Shown here piece after piece: positions 10,395 through 21,286 of a DNA stretch of 23,734 nt. The notes below the pieces were generated by a model. The model saw only the letters and a program-made list of their open reading frames with translations. It did no database searches and was not told where the DNA came from. The DNA is from Haplosporangium gracile (taxonomy: Eukaryota > Mortierellomycota > Mortierellomycetes > Mortierellales > Mortierellaceae), in NCBI GenBank assembly GCA_015499985.1, contig JAAAUF010000217.1:6085-29818 (forward strand), given 5' to 3'. The number at the start of each line of letters is the position of its first letter. Within the stretch, counting starts at the first letter, position 1. The position numbers and the translations under genes are program-made.

Positions 10395-12497
10395 TGAGAG
10401 GTATAGAAAGGGAAGGGAAGATGTAGTTTGTGTGGTTGAAGGAGTCCAAGGCTCACTATTTTTTTTCCTTCAATCGATTGTGGTGTATGAGTGAAAACAG
10501 GGGGGGTAAAAGACTGAAAATGTGAGTTTCTGTGTGGGCTTGTGCTTTTGGGCGCAAGTAGGGGTGTTGACTTAAAAATGACTTGAAAATGAAAGAAGTG
10601 TCGAAAAGGGAGTTGAATATGGATAGAGAAAGAGGAAGAAGAGAAGGTGTGAGAAAAGAGAGGTGGAGGGTTGATAAAAATAGGCTTGGTGAGGATGGAG
10701 GTTTGTGTGCTAAACCGATAGGCGGATATAAAAGAAATAAGAACTTATGTGAGGGTGGGATGGAACAAGAGGAAGAAAGGCTTATATGCAATTGAGTGAG
10801 TGCCGATTGGATATGCTCGCTTGCAAGGGCAATTGGAAGTAAATGGTAGGTGGAGGAGGAAGATGAACGAGTGACGATGGAGGAGTAGGAAAGAAAGAAA
10901 GAGAAGAGAAGAAAGGAAAGAAGAAAAAGAGAAAAAAAAGGAAAGGAAAGAAAAGAAGGACAAGAACGGGTGAAAGAGATGATGCACGCCTTTCACCAAA
11001 AAAAGGGCGAAAGGGGGTGTATGTGCACTGCGTACTTATATGCCTGCAGTAGTGTGTGTCACTTGGTTGGTCTACAGCCTTTCGTTCACTTCATTCATTT
11101 CCATTCATTCCTTTTTTGCATATTTGCACGTAGCACCAAAACCAGCTTTCCTGTAGTCATTCAGTCGTCCATTTCTTATTCGTGCGTCAGTGTAATAGCA
11201 AACAATCGTCCGACAATCTCAAGAGTTCGATGATGCTACTTGTTGCTCGAACCCCATCCGCCATTCATCCATAACCTCAATGACCAGCCAATCTGCGCTT
11301 TTTTCCTTGCCTCGTTTACTCTTTGTCGTCTCAGCCCGCTCTTCGTTTTCACCTCGTTCATTTTTCACGCAATTTCAATTCTCCAGCAATGATGAAAAAG
11401 GACACAGGGCAAGCACTCGACTGGTTAGTTTGCAACCTTCTCTCTCGTCTTTCTCTCTTTTACACAAAGATGAAAAAAAAGGTTGCATGACGAGGGACCC
11501 CAGGCACTCGTTGCATTTCATCACGATCGAAAACCAACCAAGCGCCCTGTTAGGAGGGACGGGGCGGTCCTTTTCATATCTTTTTTTGTTGTTATGGATA
11601 GCCTCTATTTAGGACAAAAGGGTCACGCCCTGGTTCGCCGATTGATGGTGTTCCAGACCAAACCAGCTAGTTGGGCTACTCTTTTCTTCCTTCATTCATT
11701 CACCTAGCGCGCAAAAAAAGGTTCATCAAGTAAGTCTAGTCAAAGCCTTGCTTTAACGACCATGGATCGAACCCATTCTTGTCAAGCGTGTGAGAATGTG
11801 CGTGTGCCTTCGTTCATTACACTCCTCCACTTTAATTTTTTTGTTTGCTCTCAAGTTTTTTTTTTTATCACTAAGGCTAAAAAAACTAACCCTTGATTTT
11901 TTTTTCTATGTATGCTTTTCTTTCTCACGTCCACAACGAGCATTTGTTTGGTTGCAAAAAAAGCAACAACCAACCTCCTTGTGGGTCTGTGGAGAAGGAA
12001 AAAAAGGCCGCTAATGATGAAGAGGGGCGACTGATTTGTGGACCGTTGAAAGATCATGTGCCGTCCCCCTCTCGTACCAGCTCGGGGATATGTTCGGTCG
12101 TCGCACCACACACAAACACAAACACCCATCAGAACAATGCAAAAGAAGATTTGAGTTCTGAGGGTGTTGAAAGGTATTGGGCACCTCTTCCCTTCCTCCC
12201 TGATGTCACAAAGGGGCTAAACACCATTCCTTCAATTCGGCTTTTTTTTTGCTTGAGATTCTGGGAATCAAGTTTTATTTTTGTTACGAAGAAGGACACG
12301 AGAATAGCGAGGAATGAAGAAAGAAATGCCTTGGTTTTCTTGATTGTTGCCGACTTTGACTGCTTTCTTCAATCGATTCGCCAACTTTCGGCTGGTCGAG
12401 TGTTGCTTAATTCAATCAGACACGTTCTTAAAAAAAGAGTGACCACTGACAGTATGGTTTATTCTTGGTTTTGGTTTGGTTTTTCCAACCTCATGAA
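10395..12497. other. Long intergenic region, IGO1 promoter and WSC-gene 3' flank
   Basis: About 2.1 kb. The IGO1-proximal part is purine-rich on the plus strand, including the homopurine tract at 10887-10960. The remainder is T-rich with several A/T runs. A plus-strand open frame from 11893 to 12630 is discussed as a finding; I see no recognisable domain in it. Other open frames are Ser/Phe/Leu-rich and look like chance. Confidence 0.5.
10887..10960. repeat. 74 bp homopurine tract upstream of IGO1
   Basis: An uninterrupted A/G run made of GAAA, GGAAA and GAAGA units. It sits about 0.5 kb upstream of the IGO1 start codon, on the strand complementary to the transcript. Such tracts can form triplex DNA or exclude nucleosomes; whether this one does is inference. 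Confidence 0.85.
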
Positions 12498-14415
12498 TCA
12501 TGACGAACCATCAGGATTCACAACTCTCAAACTGTTAGCTGTGGAATCGACAGATCCCCTCTCCTGGCGATCGTGGCGGATCGAACGGACTGAAGGGTGG
12601 TATGAAAGGCTTCTCTCGTGCTCCTCATAATCCTCCTCACCTCTTCCTCCTCCTTCACTATCGTCGCGGCTGTGTGCTACAGCTTTTGATGGTAGAGACG
12701 ATGCTTGTTGTAGTGATTGAGGACCGCGGCTGAAAGAGGATACCAGTTGTGGTGGTGACGCCTGAACGGGTTCCTTGTGGTTCAAATTTTGATCGATGAG
12801 CACATGTAGATCGTACTGCTCCTGTTGCTGCTGTTGTGACAATCGTCGGATAGGGCGAGGAAATGATTGGTATGAGTTTCCTCTCATTGAGTGATAATGT
12901 CCACTGCCACTGCCACCAGGAAAGCTCATCATAGGAGGAGGTGGCGGATAATTCGGTTGGGACGTATGCAAGGGTCCACTTTGTCGAGGGTGAAGAGGAG
13001 GAGGAAAATGCATGTTTGGGGGAGAAATAGGTGTCGGGATAGAATCTCGTTGTTTGTTTGGATGTTGGTGTTGGTGTTGGTGGTAGATGGACGATGATCG
13101 AGTATAATCGTGACCCTCGAGTTCGTCGTCATTGGCCGAGGTATGGACTAAGGATGAAGGGAGAAGCATGTTTTCTGTCCAGGCCGCTTGAGAGAGGTGT
13201 TGTCGACGGCGCTTACTGAGGACAAAGGCGACGGCGAAGAGGGCGGCGAAACCAAAAATGGCAGCGATGCTTGCGGCGATGATGCCGGGGCTTGACCCTC
13301 CTTCAGACTCTGATGAGTTGTCTGTAACATGAGGGCGAGAGCCCAATAGTAAAGAAGGAGAAAAGAGATGATGATAGAAAGAGTGGAAAGGCAGATGTTA
13401 GCCATTGGGATATTAATTGAATAATTGCGTAGAAAATGTATGAAAAAAATATTATAAATGAATGGGGGACGTAATAATGGAATGGAGGCATGATGGTGGT
13501 GAAACATTGCGAATCATATCCTCGTGTGGTATTTCTCTTTTTCTGTTTGCTGATTTCATCAACCGCGTGCCTGGCAGAACAAAAAGGAGTTATGGAGAGT
13601 AATAGGAGCATGAAGGGGAGTAGATTTCTGTTCATCGACCCTAGGACGACACTTGGGCATGGCTGGCTACCTTCATCCGAGTCGCTCGAAGCATCGAGAT
13701 GACCAGTTTCCTTCTTCAATCTACCTTCGCGATCACGATCATGATCACGATTATGCACACCATGCTCATGCTCATGTGTCGGAGAGATGGTGGGTCGAGG
13801 AGATGGAAACATACCCGTGTCGGTGTTGGCCGCTTTACCTCCGCTGCCGTCCGTTGTCGTTGTAATTGTTGATGTACTGCCACCACCACCACCATTATTA
13901 CTATTGCTGTTGCCGTTTTGCGATTTCTTACTCGATTCAGAGTCGGCGGGTACTGTGGCGCCTGTCACAGTTCCTTCATTGGCGGTCGATATCGATTCTC
14001 CCCCTCCTGGAATCACAGCTGAACTGCCAATCAACAAAACACTCGCTATCGATCGACTCGAAGAGCTCCCGCACATTTCGAACGGGTAGCCCATACAAGG
14101 TTTGTCGCATTTTGCGTCGTCAATTTTGTTGGCGTCCATTGGCGCGCTGTTAGAACAATGGCAGGTCGACCCATCCATGGTCAGTGCGTAGGCTGCTCCT
14201 CTGTTTCGACAGTAATTTGTGCATGCTCCTTGGGACATAAAGATGTCTTGATACGATTTGATGTCAGATCCTCCAGTGCTGCCGTCTATCTGGTTCTGAA
14301 AACAGCCTACAGAGATCTGGCCGTAGGCTGTGTGGGCTATCCACACCGTCATCACCGCAGCCACGGCGATGAAGGATACGAAGGTAGGCGGCCTCATGGG
14401 TGCGTTTTTGATCAC
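12498..14415 (-). CDS. WSC-domain transmembrane cell-surface protein
   Basis: Probable cell-wall carbohydrate-binding sensor with the architecture of yeast Wsc proteins. Exons (minus strand): 14415-13815 and 13321-12498, giving 474 aa. A signal peptide covers about residues 1-32 (hydrophobic SFIAVAAVMTVWIAH, then AYGQ). The WSC domain at about 35-120 has eight Cys (GCFQN, GACTNYC, STCHC, AKCDKPC, EMCG). A Ser/Thr/Gly/Asn-rich, probably O-glycosylated stalk runs to about 212. One transmembrane helix follows (GIIAASIAAIFGFAALFAVAFVL, about 213-235), then a KRRR stop-transfer. The cytoplasmic tail of about 235 aa is rich in Pro, His and Gln, with QQQQQ and HQHQHQH runs and Arg-Ser sites. Met7 is a possible alternative start. 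Whether it signals through Rho1-type GTPases, as yeast Wsc1 does, is inference. Confidence 0.9.
13322..13814 (-). other. 493 bp intron of the WSC gene, open in frame throughout
   Basis: Donor GTATGT and acceptor TACAG join ACG-G to AC-AAC, giving TDTDNSSESE without loss of frame. The frame upstream of the donor nevertheless continues through the whole intron and stops only at 13303, 19 bp into exon 2. The unspliced product would be 370 aa with a His/Asp/Arg-rich segment and a hydrophobic end, in place of the transmembrane helix and tail. Confidence 0.7.
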
Positions 14416-15586
14416 CTCACAAGTGCGAGGATGGATTGAGTGGCGAGTCAGAAGAATGGATAAGTGGCAAGAAAGAATGGTGAAGGATGAAGCAATGGAG
14501 GTACAAAGGAAGTGGAGTTGCTAAGATCAGTGAGTGGCGAGTTGAGAGTGAGAAAATGTATAGTATGTGAAAAAAGAGGGAGAGAGAAGGAGGAGATGAT
14601 GTTCGACAAGGAGATTGATAGGCAAAACAGACAACAAAATGCGTTGTTGGCAGGAAAGTAACAATGGGTAACAAAAACAAGAAAGAAGGAGTTGGGTTGG
14701 ATAACGAAAAAATGCAACAAAAAAAAAGATAAGTGGCGATTGAAAGGAAGGGGCGAGTCAGATGAAAAAAAAATAGTAGAAATGCGTTTGTTTATTGCGG
14801 AATATGATAATAAGATGACAAGAAGATGGGATCCAGGATGGAATGGTTTGTCCCAGTTGTATATATCTTTTTTTTCTTTTTGTTACTGATGTTGCCTGTC
14901 CAGTTCTATCGGGTTGTTGCCTGGATGAAACGGGAATGAGCTTTTAGGATGGGTCCGAGCGTCATTTAGGTGCTGTACCTCGAGTAGATATCTGAGAGAG
15001 TATTTGAGGAGATATGAGTCCTCTGCTCTTCTTTTTTATTGCAACAGTCTATGGGTATTTTTCTAACGATGGTCGATGAAAGCGTACAATGTCTCGTAGC
15101 CAAGATGGATAAAACTCGGCAGGGAACGCGACAAGTTGGATATCATTTGTGAAAGTGAGTGTTTGGCGAAGTAGACACGTACACGAATAATTTCATCTAG
15201 GCACTGGCCAAAATATTCGCCGTGTACGTGCCTCGCCATCGCTGGCCAGGGTTACTGCTGCTGTCATGATTTTAAGTGTGGGACGGCCGTGGATATTTTT
15301 TTATCACCACTCCATTCTTTACACTCTAAAAAAAAACATCATCTCGTTTTACACCAAACGATTCTTCTCTCTTTTTTTCACTCTTCTACTCTCGCTCTTA
15401 CACTCTATCGACTCGAGCCAACTTTCACGGACCACCAAACCCAGCAATCTTCCGCTTCCAACTTACTAGTTACTGTGCTTTGGACAACGACAGCAGACAG
15501 ACAGACGAATAGGAAAACAACAGCGGGCGACACTTTTACAGACACAAGACACAACAGACACACACATAGGCTCAGGACAAGTCAAT
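14416..15586. other. Divergent promoter region between the WSC gene and SCAMP
   Basis: 1171 bp shared by two genes transcribed away from each other. The WSC side (14416-14800) is purine-rich on the plus strand; the SCAMP side (15300-15560) is pyrimidine-rich then CA/ACA-rich, both as expected for leaders. The centre carries the palindrome at 15164-15238. No gene was recognised. Confidence 0.6.
15164..15238. repeat. Imperfect palindrome with ACGT-core arms
   Basis: Outer arms TGGCGA (15164-15169) and TCGCCA (15233-15238); a perfect 10 bp core CACGTACACG (15176-15185) against CGTGTACGTG (15221-15230); and inner arms AATA/TTT (15186-15193, one bulged base) against AAATATT (15211-15217). About 23 bp pair, with a loop of about 17 bases at 15194-15210. 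It lies inside the WSC/SCAMP divergent promoter. Confidence 0.7.
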
Positions 15587-17418
15587 ATGTCAGGAAACCC
15601 TTTTGAGCACGCTGAATACAACAACACCAATCCCTTTGAGGATTCGAATCAGATCCAGGCCGATGTGCCTCTGACAGACCACGCTGGAAAGGCCGAAGTC
15701 GGACAGGATTACACCTCCTACACCCAGTACGGCGACAACCAGTCATCTGTTTACCAGACCACCACCGCCGCTCCCAGCAATGCTGCAGATGACGCAAAGA
15801 ATGCTGCTAAGGCGGCGGAACTTCGCCGTCGAGAGGAGGAGCTCGCAGCAAGAGAACGCGAAATTCAAGCGGCTCAGGTTGAGGCCGAGCGTGTTCGCAC
15901 CCAGGGCAAGAACAATTTTCCCAAGTTCTACCCTCTTATCTATATGTATGTTCATCGACTGTTTGTCTTTTTTTTTTTCTTTATTTCTCTTGGGAGCTCT
16001 TAATATTTTTTATTTGTTTTGTTTGTTCTCAATAGTGTATCTGGAAATCACAAAGCATAAAAGAAGAACTAACCCTTCTTGTTTGTGTTCCATTGCTCAC
16101 CCTTGTTCGCGCACATGATATTAGGTCAATCCCTGCCGAGATCCCAAAAGCACACCAGGCTACTGTCAAGTTCATCTACAATATTTGGCTGGCGCTTCTT
16201 GGAACACTCGCCCTCAACTTTTTAGCCTGTATGCTGATGCTGTTTGCAGGCATCCCCAACGGAGCGGCTGACATGGGAGTTTCTCTTGGCTATTGCTTTA
16301 CCATCACTGCTGCGTCGTTCTTGCTGTGGTATCGTCCCGTCTATAATGCCTTCATGAAGGAGATGTCGATGTACTACTGTAAGTCTTTCATACCCTTTCT
16401 TGTCTTGACTTGCCTCTTCCCTCAATTGCCAAGCACAGCCTTCACTTTTTTCTCTCTTTTTTTTTTTCTTCGCTCTATTATTATCTACCCCATGTGTTCG
16501 TCGTCATCGTCATCGTCAGTGAACCCGAATTTTTTCTTTGTTTTCGGTGACTTTCTTGGCACAATAAACAAGACATATTATCGACGATGAACACCATTTC
16601 GATAAGCCAGTGCGCAAAAGCAGGACAAAAATTGACTACAGGAAGCAATACAGGAGGGAGCAAGTTTGATACCGTCAGGAAAGATGAAGAAAGGGATTAG
16701 AGGACGATTACTGACTTTTTTTCACACGTCTTTATCGCCTTTTTACCCTTTTTAGACTTCTACTTCATCTTCAATGGCTTCCACATCTTGTTCGCCTTCT
16801 ACATGGCTCTTGGATTCCCTTCAACGTATGTATTTGATTAGACCGACGTTTCGCTAGGCAGGATTGTAGTCAGGAAGACACATAGGTGTTGGTCGGGGCC
16901 AAAAAGTAGGGCGAATATGGACGGGTAGGCTGAGCACAGGTTATCCAGGATCGTACTGACTTTTGTGTCTCTCTCGTTTCTATTTTTATAATCATGAAAA
17001 TTGGCCAATAGTGGATCGGCTGGTCTGATCAACATGATCCAGGTCTTTAATGGCAAGCACATCTTTGCCGGTATTCTTTGCGTCTTCTCGACTGCCCTTT
17101 GGTTTGTCCAGGGCTTTGGCGGCTTGTTCTTCTACCGGTAAGGCATCAGGAACAAGAGCAGCAGCACCACTTTTATTCCTTTTGTTCTTTCAAGGAAAAC
17201 CATTGCGCATACACATGTTCCCTTTCATGGATGGCTAATGCCTCTTCTCTTCATTCTTTTTTTTTTTATCGTTGGGAATACATAGAAAGGTCCACCAGCA
17301 CTATAACCAACAGGGACACACTTTTGACCAGGCCAAGGCCCAGGTCACTTCGTCTGCCGTGCGTAACGAGGCTGTTCGGAGCGCTGCCTGGAGCGCAGCC
17401 ACCAGCGGACGAGTCTAG
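15587..17418 (+). CDS. Secretory carrier-associated membrane protein (SCAMP)
   Basis: Four-helix membrane protein of post-Golgi and endosomal recycling membranes. Exons: 15587-15945, 16125-16378, 16756-16825, 17012-17137, 17286-17418, giving 313 aa. The N-terminus has two NPF motifs (NPFEH and NPFED, both within the first 20 residues), which bind EH-domain endocytic proteins. A charged coiled coil follows (AELRRREEELAARERE, about residues 75-105). The segment NNFPKFYPLIYMSIPAEIP leads into the first helix, as in other SCAMPs. The four helices include IYNIWLALLGTLALNFLAC, a GYCFTITAASFLLWY segment, FYFIFNGFHILFAFYMALG and a GKHIFAGILCVFSTALWF segment. The cytoplasmic tail is Ala/Ser-rich. All four introns (179, 377, 186, 148 bp) have GT...AG ends; the third exon is only 70 bp. 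Confidence 0.92.
16379..16755 (+). other. 377 bp intron of the SCAMP gene
   Basis: Donor GTAAGT, acceptor TTTTTAG. It contains a TCGTCA/TCATCG short repeat near 16499-16518 and T runs. Splicing joins MSMYY to YFYFIFNG in frame. Nothing else is seen in it. Confidence 0.8.
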
Positions 17419-17830
17419 ATAGCACCTCTCTTTCCTTTTTCGCACCAATATTCCCCACTCTCCATATGAGCATCTTCATTGATTGAAATGATAATACATA
17501 TCGCGTTTTTTTGTTCTTAAATTGCTCTCCGCTCGCACTTTCTCGCTTGAGGGTGCAATGATCGTTCACAGGAGGTGTGAGAGCAATGAGTACTTGCGCT
17601 CTTGGTAGTAGCAGTCACGGCGCATCCGCAGTTTGAGGGTTCGCGCCCGCAGCTCACGTTAGTGCATAAATGGGTCAGTTTTCCTGACTTTTTTCTCACA
17701 ACACAACAGTTCACTTTCTTCCCATAACGCAATTTCACATTCAGCAAATCCTCTTTCTTTCACTAACACAAAAAACCAGTAACACAAAAAACACGAGAGC
17801 AAGCCTTCCCTCCATCGATTCATCAACACA
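17419..17830. other. Intergenic region, SCAMP to GNL1
   Basis: 412 bp between tandem genes. The part next to SCAMP and the last 130 bp before GNL1 are AT-rich, as expected. The middle, 17521-17694, is clearly richer in GC and has inverted repeats; it is listed separately as a candidate RNA gene. Confidence 0.6.
17521..17694 (+). ncRNA. Candidate structured RNA, tentative
   Basis: ATTGCTCTC (17521-17529) is a perfect 9 bp inverted match to GAGAGCAAT (17579-17587). GTGTGAG (17575-17581) can pair with CTCACGT (17653-17659), with two wobble pairs. GGGTTCGCGCCC (17637-17648) resembles a Pol III B box but with one key mismatch. GTCAG-TTTTC-CTGAC (17674-17688) forms a short hairpin directly before T6 (17689-17694), a possible Pol III stop. 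No tRNA, 5S, U6 or SRP RNA signature fits, so this is a guess from structure and base composition only. Confidence 0.25.
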
Positions 17831-20800
17831 ATGGAACGACCAGTAGCATACAGCGGACCCAAGAAAAAAGCACAGCTCCAAGAACGCCGCGCTAGGAACA
17901 GGAAAAGGGACGAAGAACAGCGTCGCATCGAGAAAGAAAATGGTACCTTCTTTCGCTTCACATACGCGACCCATTATATCTCTTTTTCTTGTCCAGAATT
18001 ATTTTTCAACTGTTTTTATTGTATTGACTGTATTTTTATATGTGTGATGGTAATAGACCCATTCAGAGAGGAGAATATTCACCCTCAGCCTCAGCAAAAG
18101 CCAGCGACGACAGGAGTTAATGCGTATAATGGACGGTTTGTCAAGAGTTTCGGAAAGGAATTCAAACCAGATGCAAACAGAAATGGTGGTAGAGGTGAGG
18201 GTAGAGGAGTAGTGAGCGAGAGTGCCAACCACGCTCCGTCCGTAAGGTAGGGACTATGCTGACAGGATCCTGCAAGGCATGTATGCACGACATAGAGACT
18301 AATAACAGAGTACTCACACGCTTTTGCAATTTTTGTTGTGTAGGATTCGATCGGTGTTTATGAGGCGGTCCGCTATGGAGATCAAAAAGTCTCGGCTTGA
18401 GAGTATGAAGCCTCTCGAGTTCTTACCCGAGGTAAACACAGAAACAAACAAATATATTCATGAAACGTCATTTTTAAGGACTCCTTCGTAGCTAACTAAT
18501 ACCCCTTTGCTGTGACTGATAGTCCGCGCTCGAAGTCTCGTTTGAAGAAATGTTCCCAAACGTCATTGGGTTCCCCACACGTCCAAAGTGGGATTATTCG
18601 ATGAGCCGCGAAGAAGTCGACAAGAACGAGAAGAAAATGTTTGAAGCTTGGATGGACTCGATTTACGACAAGTACCCTGCCGACGAACTCAGTTACTTTG
18701 AACATAATCTGGATGTTTGGCGTCAATTGTAAGTTGGAATGACGATGGATGTGGCATATGTATTGTATGGTGTTGTGTTCATAATTCGCGGGCAAAAAAA
18801 CTGTATGAATTTATGCTGACTACATGATGACACTTTGCATTTGCTTTTAGGTGGCGTGTGCTGGAGATTTCGGATATTATTATGATCATTGTGGATATTC
18901 GCCACCCAGTCATTCACTTCCCGCCCTCACTTTACCAGTATGTCGTCAATGACATGAAGCGCAAGCTGGTCGTCGTCTTCAACAAGGTTGATTTGGTGGC
19001 ACCCAACACCGTGTTCGCATGGACACAATACTTTAAGGAGCAGTTCCCAGAGCTGCATGTTGCTACATTCAGTTGTTACCCACCAGACCCAAGCTTGATC
19101 AACGACTCCAGCACAGGTTAGTTCAGTATGCGGAGCAAAATATTTTGTTGAGGGTTACTCAGTTGGACTTCGGCTAACCGCGTTCCCTAAAATTATGTTT
19201 AATATTGATAGCGGCGTTGAAAAAGGTGGCCAAGAGACCAAGAGGCCGGTACTACAACCCTGTTGGCGTCAAAGATGTACTGGCAGCGTGCAAGGATGTT
19301 GAGCTCTCTAAGAACGGTGCTCAGATAGAATGGGACGAGTTGATTACACAGTATGACAAACTCAAGGAACCAGAGTTCCACGAGAGCGATGAAGAGCTTG
19401 ATGAATTTGAACCTGGACGCCAGAAGAATGACCACAGGCCGTCTGATGACGAGAAGCTGGGTAAGATATTGTCTGATCATGGTGTACTAGCAGCGTTTGA
19501 GTGAAAGCTTATTCTAACCACACTGCTGATTTTTTCTTCGCCCACAGTCGAGACTTTGAAGACGGTGAGAATTGAGGACGGCGAAACGGCTCCTCACAGC
19601 GATTACGTGACGATCGGCCTAGTTGGTAAGAATCCTCAGAGATTTGATAGCAAAAGCTAGCTGCTTGTATGCGCATATGGTATCAGCCTACTAATTGTTG
19701 TCTGCATATGTAGGTCATCCAAATGTCGGAAAGAGTTCGCTCATCAACAGTATCATGGGTCGAACAGTTGTCAGCACGAGCAGGACTCCAGGACACACAA
19801 AACATTTCCAGACTATCCACTTGACCGACAATATCCGCCTTTGCGACTCTCCAGGGTTGGTTTTCCCGAGCTTGTTGCCCAAGCCGCTCCAGGTATAACA
19901 CTGTTTTCTGCAATCAAAATAGCAGTCAAGGATATTGGACTCCGTTTGCGTGAGTGGAATTCTAACCGACAAACACGCCCTTTTCGCGTTGGCTAGATCT
20001 TGTCCGGAATGTTCCCTATTGCACAGGTCCAGGAGCCGTACTCTGTCGTCCAGTATTTGGCGGAAAGAGTCAACATCCCTCGACTCCTCAAGCTGGATCC
20101 TCCTCCAACCTACACGATTGGACCCTTCCGCTGGTCCGCCTATGGCATTTGTGAATGTAAGTGGACGCGTAACCGACTACTTTTTGTTTTCCCTTTAGAA
20201 AGTTATGTTGCTCAGTGAAGACAGTAGTATTAAAAAATGTATCTTGTTTTCTAAAATCCTCTTCCCGCCCTATTTTAGCATTCGGTCTTAAACGTGGATT
20301 CATGACGGCTAAAACGAGCTATGCCGATACTTATCGTGCAGGTATGACAGCAACACACTTTAATTTTTTCTGGCATGCGCCTTTTTACCTTTTTCTGGTA
20401 TGTGTCTTTTTTACCTTTTTCGTAGAAAGTGAGCCAATCAACTGACATTTTTTTTTCTTGGATCATGTTCCTGAATTGATTAGCCAACGCTTTGCTTCAA
20501 ATGACTAACGATGGCCGGATCTTGCTCTCGTTCAAACCCCCTGGTTTCTTTACGAGCACCAAGTATGAGCTGCTGAGGGTGAATGAGGCTGATACTGCTG
20601 TTGTCAACACCAGCACGGATGATGATGACGACGAAGATGAGGATGTTCCAAGACGATTAAGAGGCGACAACGTTCATGATGGCGATGAGGACGAGGACGA
20701 GGAGGAAGAAGAAGAGGAGGAGGAAGACGAAGAAGAGGAGCCCAAGAAGGGTTCCAAGTTCCAAGTCAGCTCCCGTGTTGGCGGCTTCTTTGGGCTCTTG

Positions 20801-20869
20801 CAGGATGACGAAGACGAGGAAAACGATGGATCCGAGGAGGAGGATGATGAAGATGATGCTTTGAAGTAG
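17831..20869 (+). CDS. GNL1: GNL1/HSR1-type circularly permuted GTPase
   Basis: Member of the YlqF/YawG GTPase group, whose better-known relatives (Lsg1, Nog2) act in ribosome assembly. Exons: 17831-17942, 18057-18246, 18344-18431, 18523-18728, 18851-19116, 19212-19460, 19548-19625, 19714-19892, 19997-20156, 20279-20341, 20484-20869, giving 658 aa. The G motifs are in permuted order: G4 NKVD at 243-246, G1 GHPNVGKSS at 397-405, G2 RTPGHT at 420-425, G3 DSPG at 441-444. SYFEHNLDVWRQLWRVLE and DIRHPVIHFPP are almost as in human GNL1 and separate it from Lsg1. The N-terminus is basic (GPKKKAQLQERRARNRKR), and the C-terminus is very acidic (runs of Asp/Glu from about residue 575). The first intron is 114 bp and free of stops in frame. 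The exact function of GNL1 is poorly known. Confidence 0.94.
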
Positions 20870-21286
20870 TCGTAGAAACGTCCTTTGGCCGGCGATAGTT
20901 TGTAGCTTATTTCCCAGTCATAGATTTTCTACTCAGAAACGGCTTCTCATAATTATGAATTGATAAAGGTGACAAGTATTCGCAGACGATAAAAGACTGA
21001 TCCATAATACAAAGTGAACGTTAAGCGTTTGGTGGAACTTGGCAGATATTTTTTTTCATGTTTTTCTCCATTTGTATTTTTTTTTTTGTTCTAGCGAGGG
21101 GTGTGATATGTAAAAGACAGGGTAAGAAGTATACAGATGAATAAAAGGTGAGGAAGGTATAGACGGGAAGTGCCAGAAGAGGAGTGGTGAATAGAGGTAG
21201 TCGTTGGTCGTGGTATAGGAAATGAATGGTGGGGGGTTGGTTATTTGTTTTGTTGAGGTGATGGTGAGTGCAGGTGAGTGGCGAAT
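20870..21286. other. Convergent intergenic region, GNL1 / membrane protein gene
   Basis: 417 bp with both 3' ends. It has T runs near 21048-21090 and AATAAA on the plus strand near 21140, which may be too far for GNL1. No gene was recognised. Confidence 0.5.

Noticed and set aside
11180..11280. Minus-strand GGGGTTCGAGC resembling a tRNA B box
   Set aside because: No T stem pairing and no matching acceptor or D arm.
11280..11612. 110-codon plus-strand open frame with an Arg/Ser/Phe-rich N-terminus like a mitochondrial presequence
   Set aside because: Composition follows the T/C-rich DNA; the rest has no domain and no conserved motif.
17575..17659. tRNA with long variable arm between SCAMP and GNL1
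   Set aside because: A 7 bp acceptor-like stem exists, but the T stem does not pair beyond two bases, the D loop lacks GG and no 5 bp anticodon stem forms.
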